From contig NZ_CP083951.1 in NCBI RefSeq assembly GCF_006440675.2, forward strand, positions 3,257,501 through 3,321,500: 64,000 bases of DNA, given 5' to 3'. The notes under the pieces are model-generated. The model did no database searches, was not told the origin of the DNA, and was given only the letters and a program-made list of their open reading frames with translations. The stretch is from Mesorhizobium sp. B2-8-5. Its GTDB lineage: Bacteria; Pseudomonadota; Alphaproteobacteria; Rhizobiales; Rhizobiaceae. The position numbers and the translations under genes were made by a program. Positions within the stretch are counted from its first letter, which is position 1; every line of letters begins with the position of its first letter. Below, in pieces: positions 41,439 to 50,348 of the stretch.

Positions 41439-42452
41439 ATGAGCATGACGACCAGAAGGACTGTTCTGCGCTCGACCGTCGTGGCGGCCGCCACGGCGCT
41501 CTGCGCCTCGATCTCCACTTTGCCGGCAAAGGCGCTGGACGCGCAATGGTGCAAGGACGTGCACATCCGCTTCTTCGTCGGCGGCGCCGAGGGCGACGCC
41601 TTCGGCACCATCGTCTACAATGGCGCCAAGCAGGCGGCCGCCGATCTCGGGCCGAAGGTCGACTACATCTTCTCGCAATGGGACGTCGAGAAAATGGTGC
41701 AGCAATTGCGCGAGGCGGTCGCTGTCAAGCCGCAGGGCATCGCCATGATGGGCCATCCGGGCGATGCCGCGATCATGCCGCTGGCCGAGCAGGCGCATAA
41801 GGACGGCATCAAGATGATGTACCAGAACGTGCCGGTGCCGAAGGTGGTGGAAGCGTTCGGCGGCGGCTATGTCGGCGCGCAGCAGGAGCAGCAGGGCCGC
41901 GCGCTCGGCGCCGAGGCGTTCAAGCTCGGCAAGCTGAAAGCCGGCGACAAGGCGATCATGATCGGGCCGTTCGAGAATGAAAACCGCGGTGCCCGCGAAC
42001 GCGGCACGGTGGCTGCCTTGAAGGAGGCGGGCGTCGAGGTGATCCAGCTCTCCTCGCCGCCGAGCGGCGAATGGGCTTCCGATCCCAATCTCGCCATTCC
42101 GGTGATCACGGCAGCACTTCTCAACCATCCCGACGTCAAGGCGGTCGGCTATCCCGGCGGACAGATGCTCGGCAATGTCGCCACCTACATGCAGGCGGCG
42201 GGGCGAAAGCCAGGCGACATCTTCAATTTCGGCTTCGACACCAGTCCGCAGATCGTCGAAGCCTTCAAGGGCGGCTGGGTGCAACTGACGGCCGACCAGC
42301 AGCCGTTCCTGCAAGGCTACCTGCCTATCCTCAGCCTTTGCCAACAGGTCGTGCTGGGACTGGCGCCGATGAATGTCGATACCGGCGCGGGTTTCGTCAC
42401 GCCGCAGAATTATGAGATCGTCGCCGAGCTCGCCAAGCAGGCGCTGCGTTGA
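41439..42452 (+). CDS. Sugar ABC transporter substrate-binding protein (CUT2 type)
   Basis: 337-residue periplasmic binding protein of the ribose/fructose-type family. The signal peptide carries twin arginines (TTRRTVLRS) and an AKA-type cleavage site near residue 31, so it may go through Tat. The mature part has the two-lobed fold (VHIRFFVGGAEGDAFG at the start). ATG 41439 is chosen over 41343 because AGGGAGGA precedes it. Third gene of the LacI-linked operon. Confidence 0.9.
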   Translation: MSMTTRRTVLRSTVVAAATALCASISTLPAKALDAQWCKDVHIRFFVGGAEGDAFGTIVYNGAKQAAADLGPKVDYIFSQWDVEKMVQQLREAVAVKPQGIAMMGHPGDAAIMPLAEQAHKDGIKMMYQNVPVPKVVEAFGGGYVGAQQEQQGRALGAEAFKLGKLKAGDKAIMIGPFENENRGARERGTVAALKEAGVEVIQLSSPPSGEWASDPNLAIPVITAALLNHPDVKAVGYPGGQMLGNVATYMQAAGRKPGDIFNFGFDTSPQIVEAFKGGWVQLTADQQPFLQGYLPILSLCQQVVLGLAPMNVDTGAGFVTPQNYEIVAELAKQALR

Positions 42453-42515
42453 CCTCCCAAGCCGCCGGCCGGGATTAGGCCCGGCCGGCCGGATCGCCAG
42501 CGCAAAGGCCGGCAG

Positions 42516-43337
42516 ATGGACAATTCAAGCGAGGATCGCATGGGCGAACGCATCATCGAACTGCGCGACATCAAGAAATCCTATGGCCAGGTCTATGCGC
42601 TGGGCGGCGTCAATCTCAGCGTCGACCGCGGCGAGGTGGTCGGCCTGATCGGCGACAATGGCGCCGGCAAGTCGACGCTGATCAAGATCCTGTCCGGCGT
42701 GGTCAAGCCGACCAGCGGCGAAATCCTGGTGCGCGGCAAGCCGGTCAGCGGATGGAGCGCGGCGCGCTCGCGCGACGCCGGCATCGAGACGGTGTTCCAG
42801 GACCGGGCTTTGGCCGTGCAGCAGACGATCGTGCGCAACATCTTCATGGGCCGCGAGCTCACCAGCTTCATGGGCTGGCTGAAGGTCAACAAGGAGATCG
42901 AGGAAGCGAGCCGGCTGATGCGCGAGATCGGCTTCACCTCGAAAGTGTTCACGCCGCAGTCGATCGTCGGCCAGCTTTCCGGCGGCGAGCGCCAGGGCGT
43001 GGCGATCGCGCGCGCCATCTACAAGCAGGCGGAGCTGATCATCCTCGACGAGCCGACGACGGCGCTGTCGCTGACCGAGACCGCCAAGGTCTTCCACTTC
43101 GTGCGCCAGGTGCGGGCGAGCGGCCGCTCGATCCTGTTCATCGGCCACAACATCCACCATGTCTTCGATATCGCCGACCGTTTCGTCGTGCTCGACCGCG
43201 GCAAGGTGGCGCTCAGCGCTGACCGTAGCGACGTCAAGTCGGCCGACGACCTCATCAATTTCATGGAAGACGTCGCGCATCCGGGCGGGCTGCCCGGACT
43301 GCAGGAAGCCGGCGAAGCGGAGCAGGGAGCGCGATGA
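42516..43337 (+). CDS. Sugar ABC transporter ATP-binding protein (single domain)
   Basis: 273-residue ATPase with one nucleotide-binding domain, like FrcA of the rhizobial fructose system, not the usual double domain of RbsA. Walker A GDNGAGKST, Q-loop VFQDRA, signature LSGGERQ, Walker B LIILDEPTTAL and H-loop GHNIHHVF are all present. It overlaps the permease by 4 bp. Confidence 0.92.
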   Translation: MDNSSEDRMGERIIELRDIKKSYGQVYALGGVNLSVDRGEVVGLIGDNGAGKSTLIKILSGVVKPTSGEILVRGKPVSGWSAARSRDAGIETVFQDRALAVQQTIVRNIFMGRELTSFMGWLKVNKEIEEASRLMREIGFTSKVFTPQSIVGQLSGGERQGVAIARAIYKQAELIILDEPTTALSLTETAKVFHFVRQVRASGRSILFIGHNIHHVFDIADRFVVLDRGKVALSADRSDVKSADDLINFMEDVAHPGGLPGLQEAGEAEQGAR

Positions 43338-44383
43338 GCAAGGCCATGGAACCCGATCTGCAGAAGCCCCTTGCAAGCGCGCGCGGCGCGGCAGTCGGCA
43401 AGGAATGGAACCATCCCTCCGATCACTGGCTGCGCGGCTTCGTCCTCGACAACCGTGCATCGCTCGGCACGCTCGCCGTCTTCGTCGTCATGATGGCGGT
43501 GTTCATCATCGCCAACCCGACCGTGTTCTCCACCTGGTATCTTTACAGCTCGGTGCTGACGACGCTTCCGGTGGCGCTGTTCGTGGTGGTGCCGCTGGTC
43601 TTCGTCGTCACCTGCGGGGAGATCGACCTGTCGTTCCCGGCGACGATGGGTTTTGCCTCCTGGGTCTTCGCGCTGGTCGTGCAGGCCGGCTACGACCCGT
43701 TCCTCGGTATCGCGGCGGCGCTCGTCACCGGCACGCTGCTCGGCTTCCTGGTGGGATCGCTGGTCGTCTATGGCGGGCTGTCGTCGCTGATCGCCACGCT
43801 CGGCATGAATTTCCTGCTGCGCGGCCTGATCCAGATCATCAACGAGGGCAAGTCGATGGCGCTGACCGGCCTTGCCGACAGCTCGGCCTACAGGATCTTC
43901 TCCAGCCAGGTCTGGGGCATCCCTGTGCAGATATTCTGGGCCATCGCCTTCGTTGTGTTTTCGGCGCTGCTCTACAACCGCCATCGCTTCGGCGCGCAGG
44001 TCAAGGTGGTCGGCGACAATCCCGACAGCGCCAGGCAGATGGGCATCGACGTCAAATGGGTGCGGGTGAAAGTGTTCGTTTTCGTCGGGATCGGCGCTGC
44101 GATCGCCGGCACGTTTTCGGTGATGATCAACTTCACCTGGTGGCCGACGGCGGGCGACGGCTATCTGTTGCCGGTGCTCGCCTCGGTGTTCGTCGGCGGC
44201 ACGCCGACCTGGGGCGGCATCGGCACTGTGGTTGGCGGCGCGATCGGCGCGGTCACCGTGTCGTTCATCCAGACCGGCGTGGTGGCGGCGGGCTTGAGCG
44301 GCTTCTACGTCCAGTTCTTCAACGGGCTGATCATCATCCTGTCGCTGCTCGGCCATAAGTGGAACCAGGCGCGGTATCGGTAG
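43334..44383 (+). CDS. Sugar ABC transporter permease (RbsC/FrcC type)
   Basis: 349-residue inner-membrane permease with about ten hydrophobic helices. The CUT2 motif region GEIDLSFPATMGF and GDNPDSARQMGIDVKWV is clear. It ends the operon that starts at 39386; the ATG overlaps the ATPase stop. A weak palindrome at 44388-44402 follows, shared with convergent uvrD. Confidence 0.92.
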   Translation: MSKAMEPDLQKPLASARGAAVGKEWNHPSDHWLRGFVLDNRASLGTLAVFVVMMAVFIIANPTVFSTWYLYSSVLTTLPVALFVVVPLVFVVTCGEIDLSFPATMGFASWVFALVVQAGYDPFLGIAAALVTGTLLGFLVGSLVVYGGLSSLIATLGMNFLLRGLIQIINEGKSMALTGLADSSAYRIFSSQVWGIPVQIFWAIAFVVFSALLYNRHRFGAQVKVVGDNPDSARQMGIDVKWVRVKVFVFVGIGAAIAGTFSVMINFTWWPTAGDGYLLPVLASVFVGGTPTWGGIGTVVGGAIGAVTVSFIQTGVVAAGLSGFYVQFFNGLIIILSLLGHKWNQARYR

Positions 44384-44387
44384 GAAG

Positions 44388-44402
44388 GCCGGTCACACCG
44401 GC
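44388..44402. terminator. Short hairpin between convergent permease and uvrD
   Basis: GCCGGT (44388-44393) pairs with ACCGGC (44397-44402). It covers the uvrD stop. There is no T-run, so termination is doubtful. Confidence 0.3.
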
Positions 44403-47032
44403 GCGACAAACCCGTCCAGCACGCGTTTCTGGCCGGCCTTGTCGAAGTCGATGGTGAGCTTGTTGCCGTCGATGGCCGCGATGTTGCCGTTGCCGAATTT
44501 CTGGTGGAAGACGCGGTCGCCGACATTGAAGGCGGATGGCGTGTCGGCGACGGATTTGGCGACCAGCTCGCCCTCGATGGTGCGGCCTTTCACCGAGGTG
44601 CGGCCGGCGCCGTAGCCGGAGTCTGTCTCGCCATAGCCGATGCGTTCCACCTGATGGCCGGAGCGGGTGCCCCAGTTGCGGTCGGTCGCCTCGGTGCGGT
44701 TCGCCTGCGCGCGCTGCCAGCCGGGCGTGGCATAGGTGTTGGAGAAGCTGCCTTGGTCCTTGGCGCCGATATTGTCGAAGCGCGAGGCGCCGTAGGGATT
44801 CTGCCGACCGCCACCGCGCCCGGAAGCGAAGGCGCCGCCGCCATAGGGATTGCCGTAGCCGCCATAGCTGTTGCCGCTGTCGGCGATATCGATATGGGTT
44901 TCGGGCAATTCGTCGACAAAGCGCGACGGGATCGTCGATTGCCACAGGCCGTGGATCTGGCGGTTGGAGACGAACCAGATGTGCAGGTTCTTCTTAGCGC
45001 GCGTCAGGCCGACATAGGCAAGCCGGCGCTCTTCCTCGAGGCCGGAGCGTCCGCCTTCATCCAGCGCGCGCTGATGCGGGAACAGGCCTTCCTCCCAGCC
45101 GGGCAGGAAGACGGTCTCGAATTCGAGGCCCTTGGCCGAATGCAGCGTCATGATCGAGACCGCATCTTGCGACTCGCCCTGCTCGGCCTCCATCACCAGC
45201 GCGACATGCTCGAGGAAGGAACGCAGCGATTCATATTCCTCCATGGAGCGGATCAGCTCCTTGAGGTTTTCCAGCCGTCCGGGCGAATCCGCCGAACGGT
45301 CGTTCTTCCACATGTCGGTGTAGCCGCTTTCCTCCAGGATGGTCTCGGCGAGCTCGGTGTGCGGGGTGGTTTCCAGCGCCTTCTGCCAGCGCTCGAAATT
45401 GGCTGCGACCTCGCGCAGCGCCGCGCGCGGCTTCGGCTTCAGCTCGTCGCTTTCGGCGAGCGTCGCGGCGGCCTCCAGCATCGGGACGCGCATGGCGCGC
45501 GCCGTGTCATGGATCTGGCGGATGGTGGCTTCGCCCAGCCCGCGCTTCGGCACGTTGACGATGCGCTCGAAGGCGAGGTCGTCGCCGCCGTTGGCGACGA
45601 CGCGGAAGAAGGCAAGTGCGTCGCGGATTTCCAAGCGCTCGTAGAAGCGCGGGCCGCCGATGACGCGGTAGTTCAAGCCCAGCGTGATGAAACGATCTTC
45701 GAAGGCGCGCATCTGGAACGAGGCGCGCACCAGGATCGCCATGTCGTTGAGGTTGTGCTTTTGCCGCTGATAGGTCTCGATGGTGTCGCCGATGGCGCGC
45801 GCCTCTTCCTCCGAATCCCAGGCGGCGTGGACATGCACCTTGTCGTCCTCGGGGTCGTCGCGGTCGGTGAACAGCGTCTTGCCGAAGCGGCCCTCATTAT
45901 GGGCGATGAGATGCGAGGCCGCGCCCAGAATATGCGCGGTGGACCGGTAGTTGCGCTCCAGCCGGATGATGGTGGCGCCCGGAAAATCCTTGTCGAAGCG
46001 CAGGATGTTGTCGACCTCGGCGCCGCGCCAGCCATAAATCGACTGATCGTCGTCGCCGACGCAGCAGATGTTGACTTTGTTTTCGCTCACGGCCGCGCGC
46101 TCGCTCCGCTCGCTGGCCTCCGCGGGGGCGGCCTGACCGGCCGGCGCCCGGTCGGGCTTGCGGCCTTCGGCCGATGGCGCGCGCCCTGACTGGGGTCTTT
46201 GCGCCAACAGGCGCAGCCACATATATTGCGCGGTGTTGGTGTCCTGGTACTCGTCGACCAGTATGTATTTGAACCTGCGGTGGTACTCCTTCAGCACGTC
46301 GGGGTAGGCGCGGAAGATGCGGATCGGGTGATAGAGCAGGTCGCCGAAGTCGCAGGAATTCAGCGTCTGCAGCCGTTCCTGATAGGCCTTGTAGAGTTGG
46401 CGGCCCTTGCCGTTGCCGAAACTGCGCGCATCGCCTTCCGCGATTTCGTCGGGTCCGAGACCCTTGTTCTTCCAGTTGTCGAGCATCTGGGCGAAGGTCT
46501 TGGCCGGCCAACGCTTGTCGTCCAGCCCTTCGGCCTGGATCAGCTGCTTGATCAGCCGCACCACGTCGTCGGTGTCGAGGATGGTGAAATCCGACTTCAG
46601 CCCGGCAAGCTCGGCGTGGCGGCGAAGCAGCTTCACGCCGATCGAGTGGAAGGTGCCGAGCCACGGCATGCCCTCGACATTGCCTTCGCCGATCAGGTGG
46701 CCGATGCGCTGCTTCATCTCGCGCGCGGCCTTGTTGGTGAAGGTGACGGCCAGGATCTGCGAGGGGAATGCCCTGCCGGTGGCAAGGATATGGGCGATGC
46801 GGGTGGTGAGCACCCGCGTCTTGCCGGTGCCGGCGCCGGCCAGCACCAGAACCGGGCCTTCGGTCGTCTCGACGGCGAGCCGCTGCTCCGGGTTGAGGCC
46901 CTTCAGATAATCGGGCGCGCCGGTCTGGCCGCTGCGCGCCGCCATGGCGCGCGCGGCTATGCCGGATGGAGCCGCTGCCGGCCGCGCATTCGGTTCATCG
47001 AAAAAAGGCATGTCTTCGGAAAAGCCCGACAT
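44393..47032 (-). CDS. uvrD: ATP-dependent helicase UvrD/PcrA with an extra in-frame segment
   Basis: SF1 3'-5' DNA helicase in nucleotide excision and mismatch repair. 879 residues, against about 720 in E. coli. Walker A GAGTGKT at 66-72, VDEYQDT at 259-265, GDDDQSIYGWRG at about 326-337, plus the later motifs VLTHS-like (IMTLHSAKGLEFE) and YVGLTRAKK. A segment of about 37 residues (281-317, rich in Arg, Ala, Pro, Ser, Glu) sits between motif II and motif III, where UvrD and PcrA normally have only a few residues. It is encoded by GC-rich palindromic DNA and is probably an inserted repeat. Confidence 0.93.
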   Translation of the reverse strand: MSGFSEDMPFFDEPNARPAAAPSGIAARAMAARSGQTGAPDYLKGLNPEQRLAVETTEGPVLVLAGAGTGKTRVLTTRIAHILATGRAFPSQILAVTFTNKAAREMKQRIGHLIGEGNVEGMPWLGTFHSIGVKLLRRHAELAGLKSDFTILDTDDVVRLIKQLIQAEGLDDKRWPAKTFAQMLDNWKNKGLGPDEIAEGDARSFGNGKGRQLYKAYQERLQTLNSCDFGDLLYHPIRIFRAYPDVLKEYHRRFKYILVDEYQDTNTAQYMWLRLLAQRPQSGRAPSAEGRKPDRAPAGQAAPAEASERSERAAVSENKVNICCVGDDDQSIYGWRGAEVDNILRFDKDFPGATIIRLERNYRSTAHILGAASHLIAHNEGRFGKTLFTDRDDPEDDKVHVHAAWDSEEEARAIGDTIETYQRQKHNLNDMAILVRASFQMRAFEDRFITLGLNYRVIGGPRFYERLEIRDALAFFRVVANGGDDLAFERIVNVPKRGLGEATIRQIHDTARAMRVPMLEAAATLAESDELKPKPRAALREVAANFERWQKALETTPHTELAETILEESGYTDMWKNDRSADSPGRLENLKELIRSMEEYESLRSFLEHVALVMEAEQGESQDAVSIMTLHSAKGLEFETVFLPGWEEGLFPHQRALDEGGRSGLEEERRLAYVGLTRAKKNLHIWFVSNRQIHGLWQSTIPSRFVDELPETHIDIADSGNSYGGYGNPYGGGAFASGRGGGRQNPYGASRFDNIGAKDQGSFSNTYATPGWQRAQANRTEATDRNWGTRSGHQVERIGYGETDSGYGAGRTSVKGRTIEGELVAKSVADTPSAFNVGDRVFHQKFGNGNIAAIDGNKLTIDFDKAGQKRVLDGFVAPV
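46082..46192 (-). repeat. In-frame palindromic insertion inside uvrD
   Basis: About 111 bp of very GC-rich DNA with internal palindromes (for example GCGAGCGGAGCGAGCGC and GGCCGAAGGCC on the minus strand). It is translated without a stop into a segment containing SERSER and GRKPDRAP. The flanks are standard helicase. Confidence 0.55.
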
Positions 47033-47086
47033 CGCCCCGAATGTAGTGATTCGGCAGCGAAAGACCAGAACTGTCTACGTTTTGTT

Positions 47087-48367
47087 CTAGTTTTTGGCGA
47101 TCCGCATCCGCTCGCTTATCGCATCCGCCACGTAGCCGGCGTCCCTTTCCGCGCCGTGGATCATTGTCGAGGAGGGGGAGTGCTGGAATGGCAGGCCGCA
47201 GACATAGAGCCCAGGTTCGCCGGTAACGGACCCGCGATATTGCCCCGGCCGGCCGCTTTCATCAAAAATCGACAGCTTGATCCAATCCAGTCCGGGCCGG
47301 AAGCCGGTGCACCAGATTACGTTCTCGACCTCGAGAGCCTCGCCGGTCTCGAGCACCGGCTTACCGTCCTTGACGGTGGCGACGCGCGCAACCCGGTTTA
47401 TCTGGGCCGCGTCCATGTGTTGCGGCTTTACCCGGATCAGCGGAAGGCCATGGACGAGATGTGCTGGTCTTACCCTGCGCCCGATCGGCGTATCCACGGA
47501 AAGCAGACGGTGGAGAAGGACGCGGAAAACGAACGGTATCACCACACGGAGAGCGATGGTGCCGTTGTAGGCCACGGGAATGTGGCCTGGATGCCGGCCG
47601 GCCAGCCAGACGCGGTGCGTGCCGGCCAGGTCCATGGCAATCTCCGCACCTGAATTGCTGGCCCCGACCAGAAGTACCCCGCCCGGCCTGAGCTGCGACG
47701 GGTTTTGGTAGGCGGATGAGTGGAATTGCCGTATCGCGGGATCAAGCAGCGCGGCGAAATCCGGAAGCTTCGGCTTCTGGTAGCTCGCGGCGGCAATGAC
47801 GACATGATCGGCGGTGAAACGGCTCGCGCCGGCGGTGACGACATAACGCCCGCCGTGGCGATTAACCTCGTCAACCTTGGCGCCCGTGCGTACCGGCAAG
47901 GCGAATTTCTCGGCATAGGCTTCCAGATAATCGGCCATTTCATCCTTGGTCGGGAAGGAACGGGCCGGGGCCGGGAAACGCATGCCCGCCAGTCCGTCGA
48001 AGCGCGCCGGCGTGAAAAGGCGCAGCGAATCCCATCGCGCGCGCCAAATATCCCCGACGCGCTGGCGAGCTTCCAGGATGACGAACTTTATCCCCTTGCG
48101 GGCCAGATAGTAACCGACGGAAAGGCCGCTCTGGCCTGCGCCGACGATGACGACGTCGAAATGCTCCTCTCGCGGCGCGGGGCGCGGCTCGCTGTCGATG
48201 TTCGCGTCGCCCAGCTGCGTCTGCGCGGTGTCAGCCTGAAGTTTCATGAAGGCCGTCCCGAGTTCGAGCAGCGCGCCGGCACGCGCCTTCGTCTCCGCTA
48301 TGCCGATTGCGCCCGTGCCTTGCGGATTTGCCTGTTGAATTGAAATCACTTCCGTTCGTCCGTTCAT
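47087..48367 (-). CDS. NAD(P)/FAD-dependent flavoprotein monooxygenase-like (CzcO type)
   Basis: 426-residue flavoprotein. FAD loop VVIVGAGQSGLSVG at about 72-85 and NADPH loop VGASNSG at about 234-240; the order and spacing fit the YdhS/CzcO-like FMO group. ATG 48367 is chosen because GGAGA lies just upstream; ATG 48379 and 48454 are alternatives. The first 60 residues are poorly conserved-looking. A truncated regulator lies directly upstream on the same strand. Substrate unknown. Confidence 0.83.
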   Translation of the reverse strand: MNGRTEVISIQQANPQGTGAIGIAETKARAGALLELGTAFMKLQADTAQTQLGDANIDSEPRPAPREEHFDVVIVGAGQSGLSVGYYLARKGIKFVILEARQRVGDIWRARWDSLRLFTPARFDGLAGMRFPAPARSFPTKDEMADYLEAYAEKFALPVRTGAKVDEVNRHGGRYVVTAGASRFTADHVVIAAASYQKPKLPDFAALLDPAIRQFHSSAYQNPSQLRPGGVLLVGASNSGAEIAMDLAGTHRVWLAGRHPGHIPVAYNGTIALRVVIPFVFRVLLHRLLSVDTPIGRRVRPAHLVHGLPLIRVKPQHMDAAQINRVARVATVKDGKPVLETGEALEVENVIWCTGFRPGLDWIKLSIFDESGRPGQYRGSVTGEPGLYVCGLPFQHSPSSTMIHGAERDAGYVADAISERMRIAKN

Positions 48368-48464
48368 CTCTGTCTCCATCGGCTTGGTGAGCCATGGGAG
48401 AAGAGTAGCGAACCAGCCCGTCGACACGCTTCGGGGATAGGCCCCATGCGGCAAAGGAAAGATG

Positions 48465-48482
48465 ATGGGGATTTCTCCCCAT
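48465..48482. terminator. Short hairpin between truncated regulator and monooxygenase
   Basis: ATGGGGA (48465-48471) pairs with TCCCCAT (48476-48482) around TTTC. It could shield the monooxygenase from upstream transcription. Confidence 0.35.
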
Positions 48483-48486
48483 GGGG

Positions 48487-50109
48487 CTAGCAGTGCCTAA
48501 AGCGCGCCGCGACGAGCGGATTCGGGCGACGCTCCAAGTCTTTGTTTCGATACTTGTCGTTGCCCCAAAACGCTGCGCAATTTGGATATGCGTTAGAGCA
48601 GGCCGTGCTGGTGCCGGTGGTGATATGGGTCAGCACCTCTATCTCGCGCCGCGTCAGGCCGTGCGCCGATGAGGTGGTGGGCCTGGCCAATGCGTTAAGG
48701 CGATCGAGATCAGGCGCGGCGCCGAGTTCCACAAAAACCGAACGCGCGGCGTCGAATTCGAGTCCCGCGCCATCCTCGTCCGCGAGCATACGGCAGGCCT
48801 GGCCGGCCAGCACGCGCAGCCGCGCCTCCAGATAGGGAGCGCCGGCACGTTGCCAGATCGCGAGCGCCGCGCGGAAGTGACCGAGCGCAGCCGCGGCGTT
48901 GCCGTCGTGCATTTCGATTTCGCCTCTTGCCTGAGATGCGATCGCACCCAGTATCTCGGTCGCGAACCGGCTGGCGGTCGCTTCCAGCTCACGGCAGGCG
49001 TTGCGGGCCTCCTCGATCGCCCCGGCGATTGCAATTTCGATCATCGCCGGAAGCAGACGGGCACGGCTGAGCGGTGCTTCAGTGGTGGCGAGCACACGGC
49101 GCAGGGTCGCTGCCGCCTGCTCCGTGCGACCTTGCATCAGGCGCAGCAAGGCCATGCCCGGCTGCGGCTCGAGTCCTAGCCGGCTGGCATTCCGGTACAT
49201 CTCCTCGGCGGCGGCGAATTCGCCGCGCAGGCGGTGGATTTCGGCTTCTTGATAGGCGGCGCCCGCGATCGTGTTGTCGCGAGCCGCCTTGGCAACAGGA
49301 GAAGATGCCGCACGGCGCGACTCCGCGATCGCCTCCGGCCAATTGCCGTTCATTTCCATGATCTCTGCCCGGTGCAGCATGCAGGCACCGTTGAATTGAA
49401 CCAGTTGCGGCTGCGCTCCGCACCAGGCCGACAGCGCATCCGTCCATTCGCGGGAGCGATCGAGCGCATAGACCTGGCGGCACTCGGCGATGAGATTGCA
49501 ATAGACCAGCCCGGTGACTACCGGCGAGAGCTCGCCGCCGATGACGGGCAACATGGCTTCATCCAGAGAGGCGATGCCTTCCTCGACGCGCCCTTGCCGT
49601 ACCAGCGCGCGACCGAGAACGCATCTGGCGAAAGCGACCAGGTCGATATCGCGACAGCGCTCGCCTATCGCAAGCGCCTGCCTTGCATGCGCAGCGGATG
49701 TTTCATCACTGCCTGCCCTGAGATCTTTCTGCGCCGCCAGCAAAGCCAGATAGCCTTGTGTCGAGCATTCGCGACCAAAGCTCTCCACAAGGCGCTGCGC
49801 CCGCTGCAGCCATGCGGTTGCGCGGCCCTGCTCGCCCAATGCCAGAAGCCGGGAGCCATGGAAGCAGGCCCAATATGCCGCTCTGTCGTCACGGCCCGCA
49901 TCGCTGTGCGCTTTGACCAGGCGTTCGGCTGCGGCAACGATATCGGGATCGCGGTCAAGCATTCCAGCCGACCAGAACATGCGCTCCAGATCGTCTGTTC
50001 CCAAAGCGGTGACTTCGTCCGCGGCCCGCAGTAACTCCAGCGCATCCGCCCAAGCCCGCTTCTCATAGGCGTCGCGGGCGCGTCGGAGCATTGTGGCAAC
50101 GCTGTCCAT
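48487..50109 (-). pseudogene. Large LuxR-type regulator truncated inside its HTH domain
   Basis: About 540 residues from ATG 50109 (MDSVATMLRRARD). Most is a TPR/MalT-like alpha-helical repeat. The C-terminus begins a LuxR/GerE HTH (LTRREIEVLTHITTGTS) and then breaks after about 18 residues into unrelated codons read from a family A repeat (48498-48595), ending at TAG 48487. The recognition helix is missing, so DNA binding is probably lost. No remnant of the HTH was seen beyond the repeat. Divergent from gcd; upstream of the monooxygenase, which it may once have regulated. Confidence 0.75.
48498..48595. repeat. Bipartite palindromic repeat (family A, degenerate copy)
   Basis: Aligns along most of its length with 24747-24850 (shared blocks: TAAAGCGCG, GAGCGGATTC, GGCGACGC, AAGTCTTTG, TTGTCGTTG, GCTGCGCA). 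Its palindromic arms are decayed. It forms the broken 3' end of the LuxR-type regulator. Confidence 0.7.
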
Positions 50110-50348
50110 CGACAAGACATAGCACCGGCCGACGGATTTCCGGAAGACCGTCCGGCATGCGCACGCGCTCACGCACCGGCCAGCGGGATCGAAACGCCGA
50201 TTGCGCAGTGGGAGGACCGGCGCCATGAATTGACACGGCGCACGGGCCAACCGAAACTGCCGCTGCGGTTTAGAATAGAATCGGAAGCATACTGGTTCCA
50301 GGTTTGTAGCGGGGATCTTGCTGCTGCGCATAACTGCGGGAGTCTTTC

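Noticed and set aside
47073-47087. LexA box (GTTC-N7-GTTC) upstream of uvrD
   Set aside because: The left half reads GTCT, with two mismatches, and it overlaps the neighbouring gene's stop; too weak.
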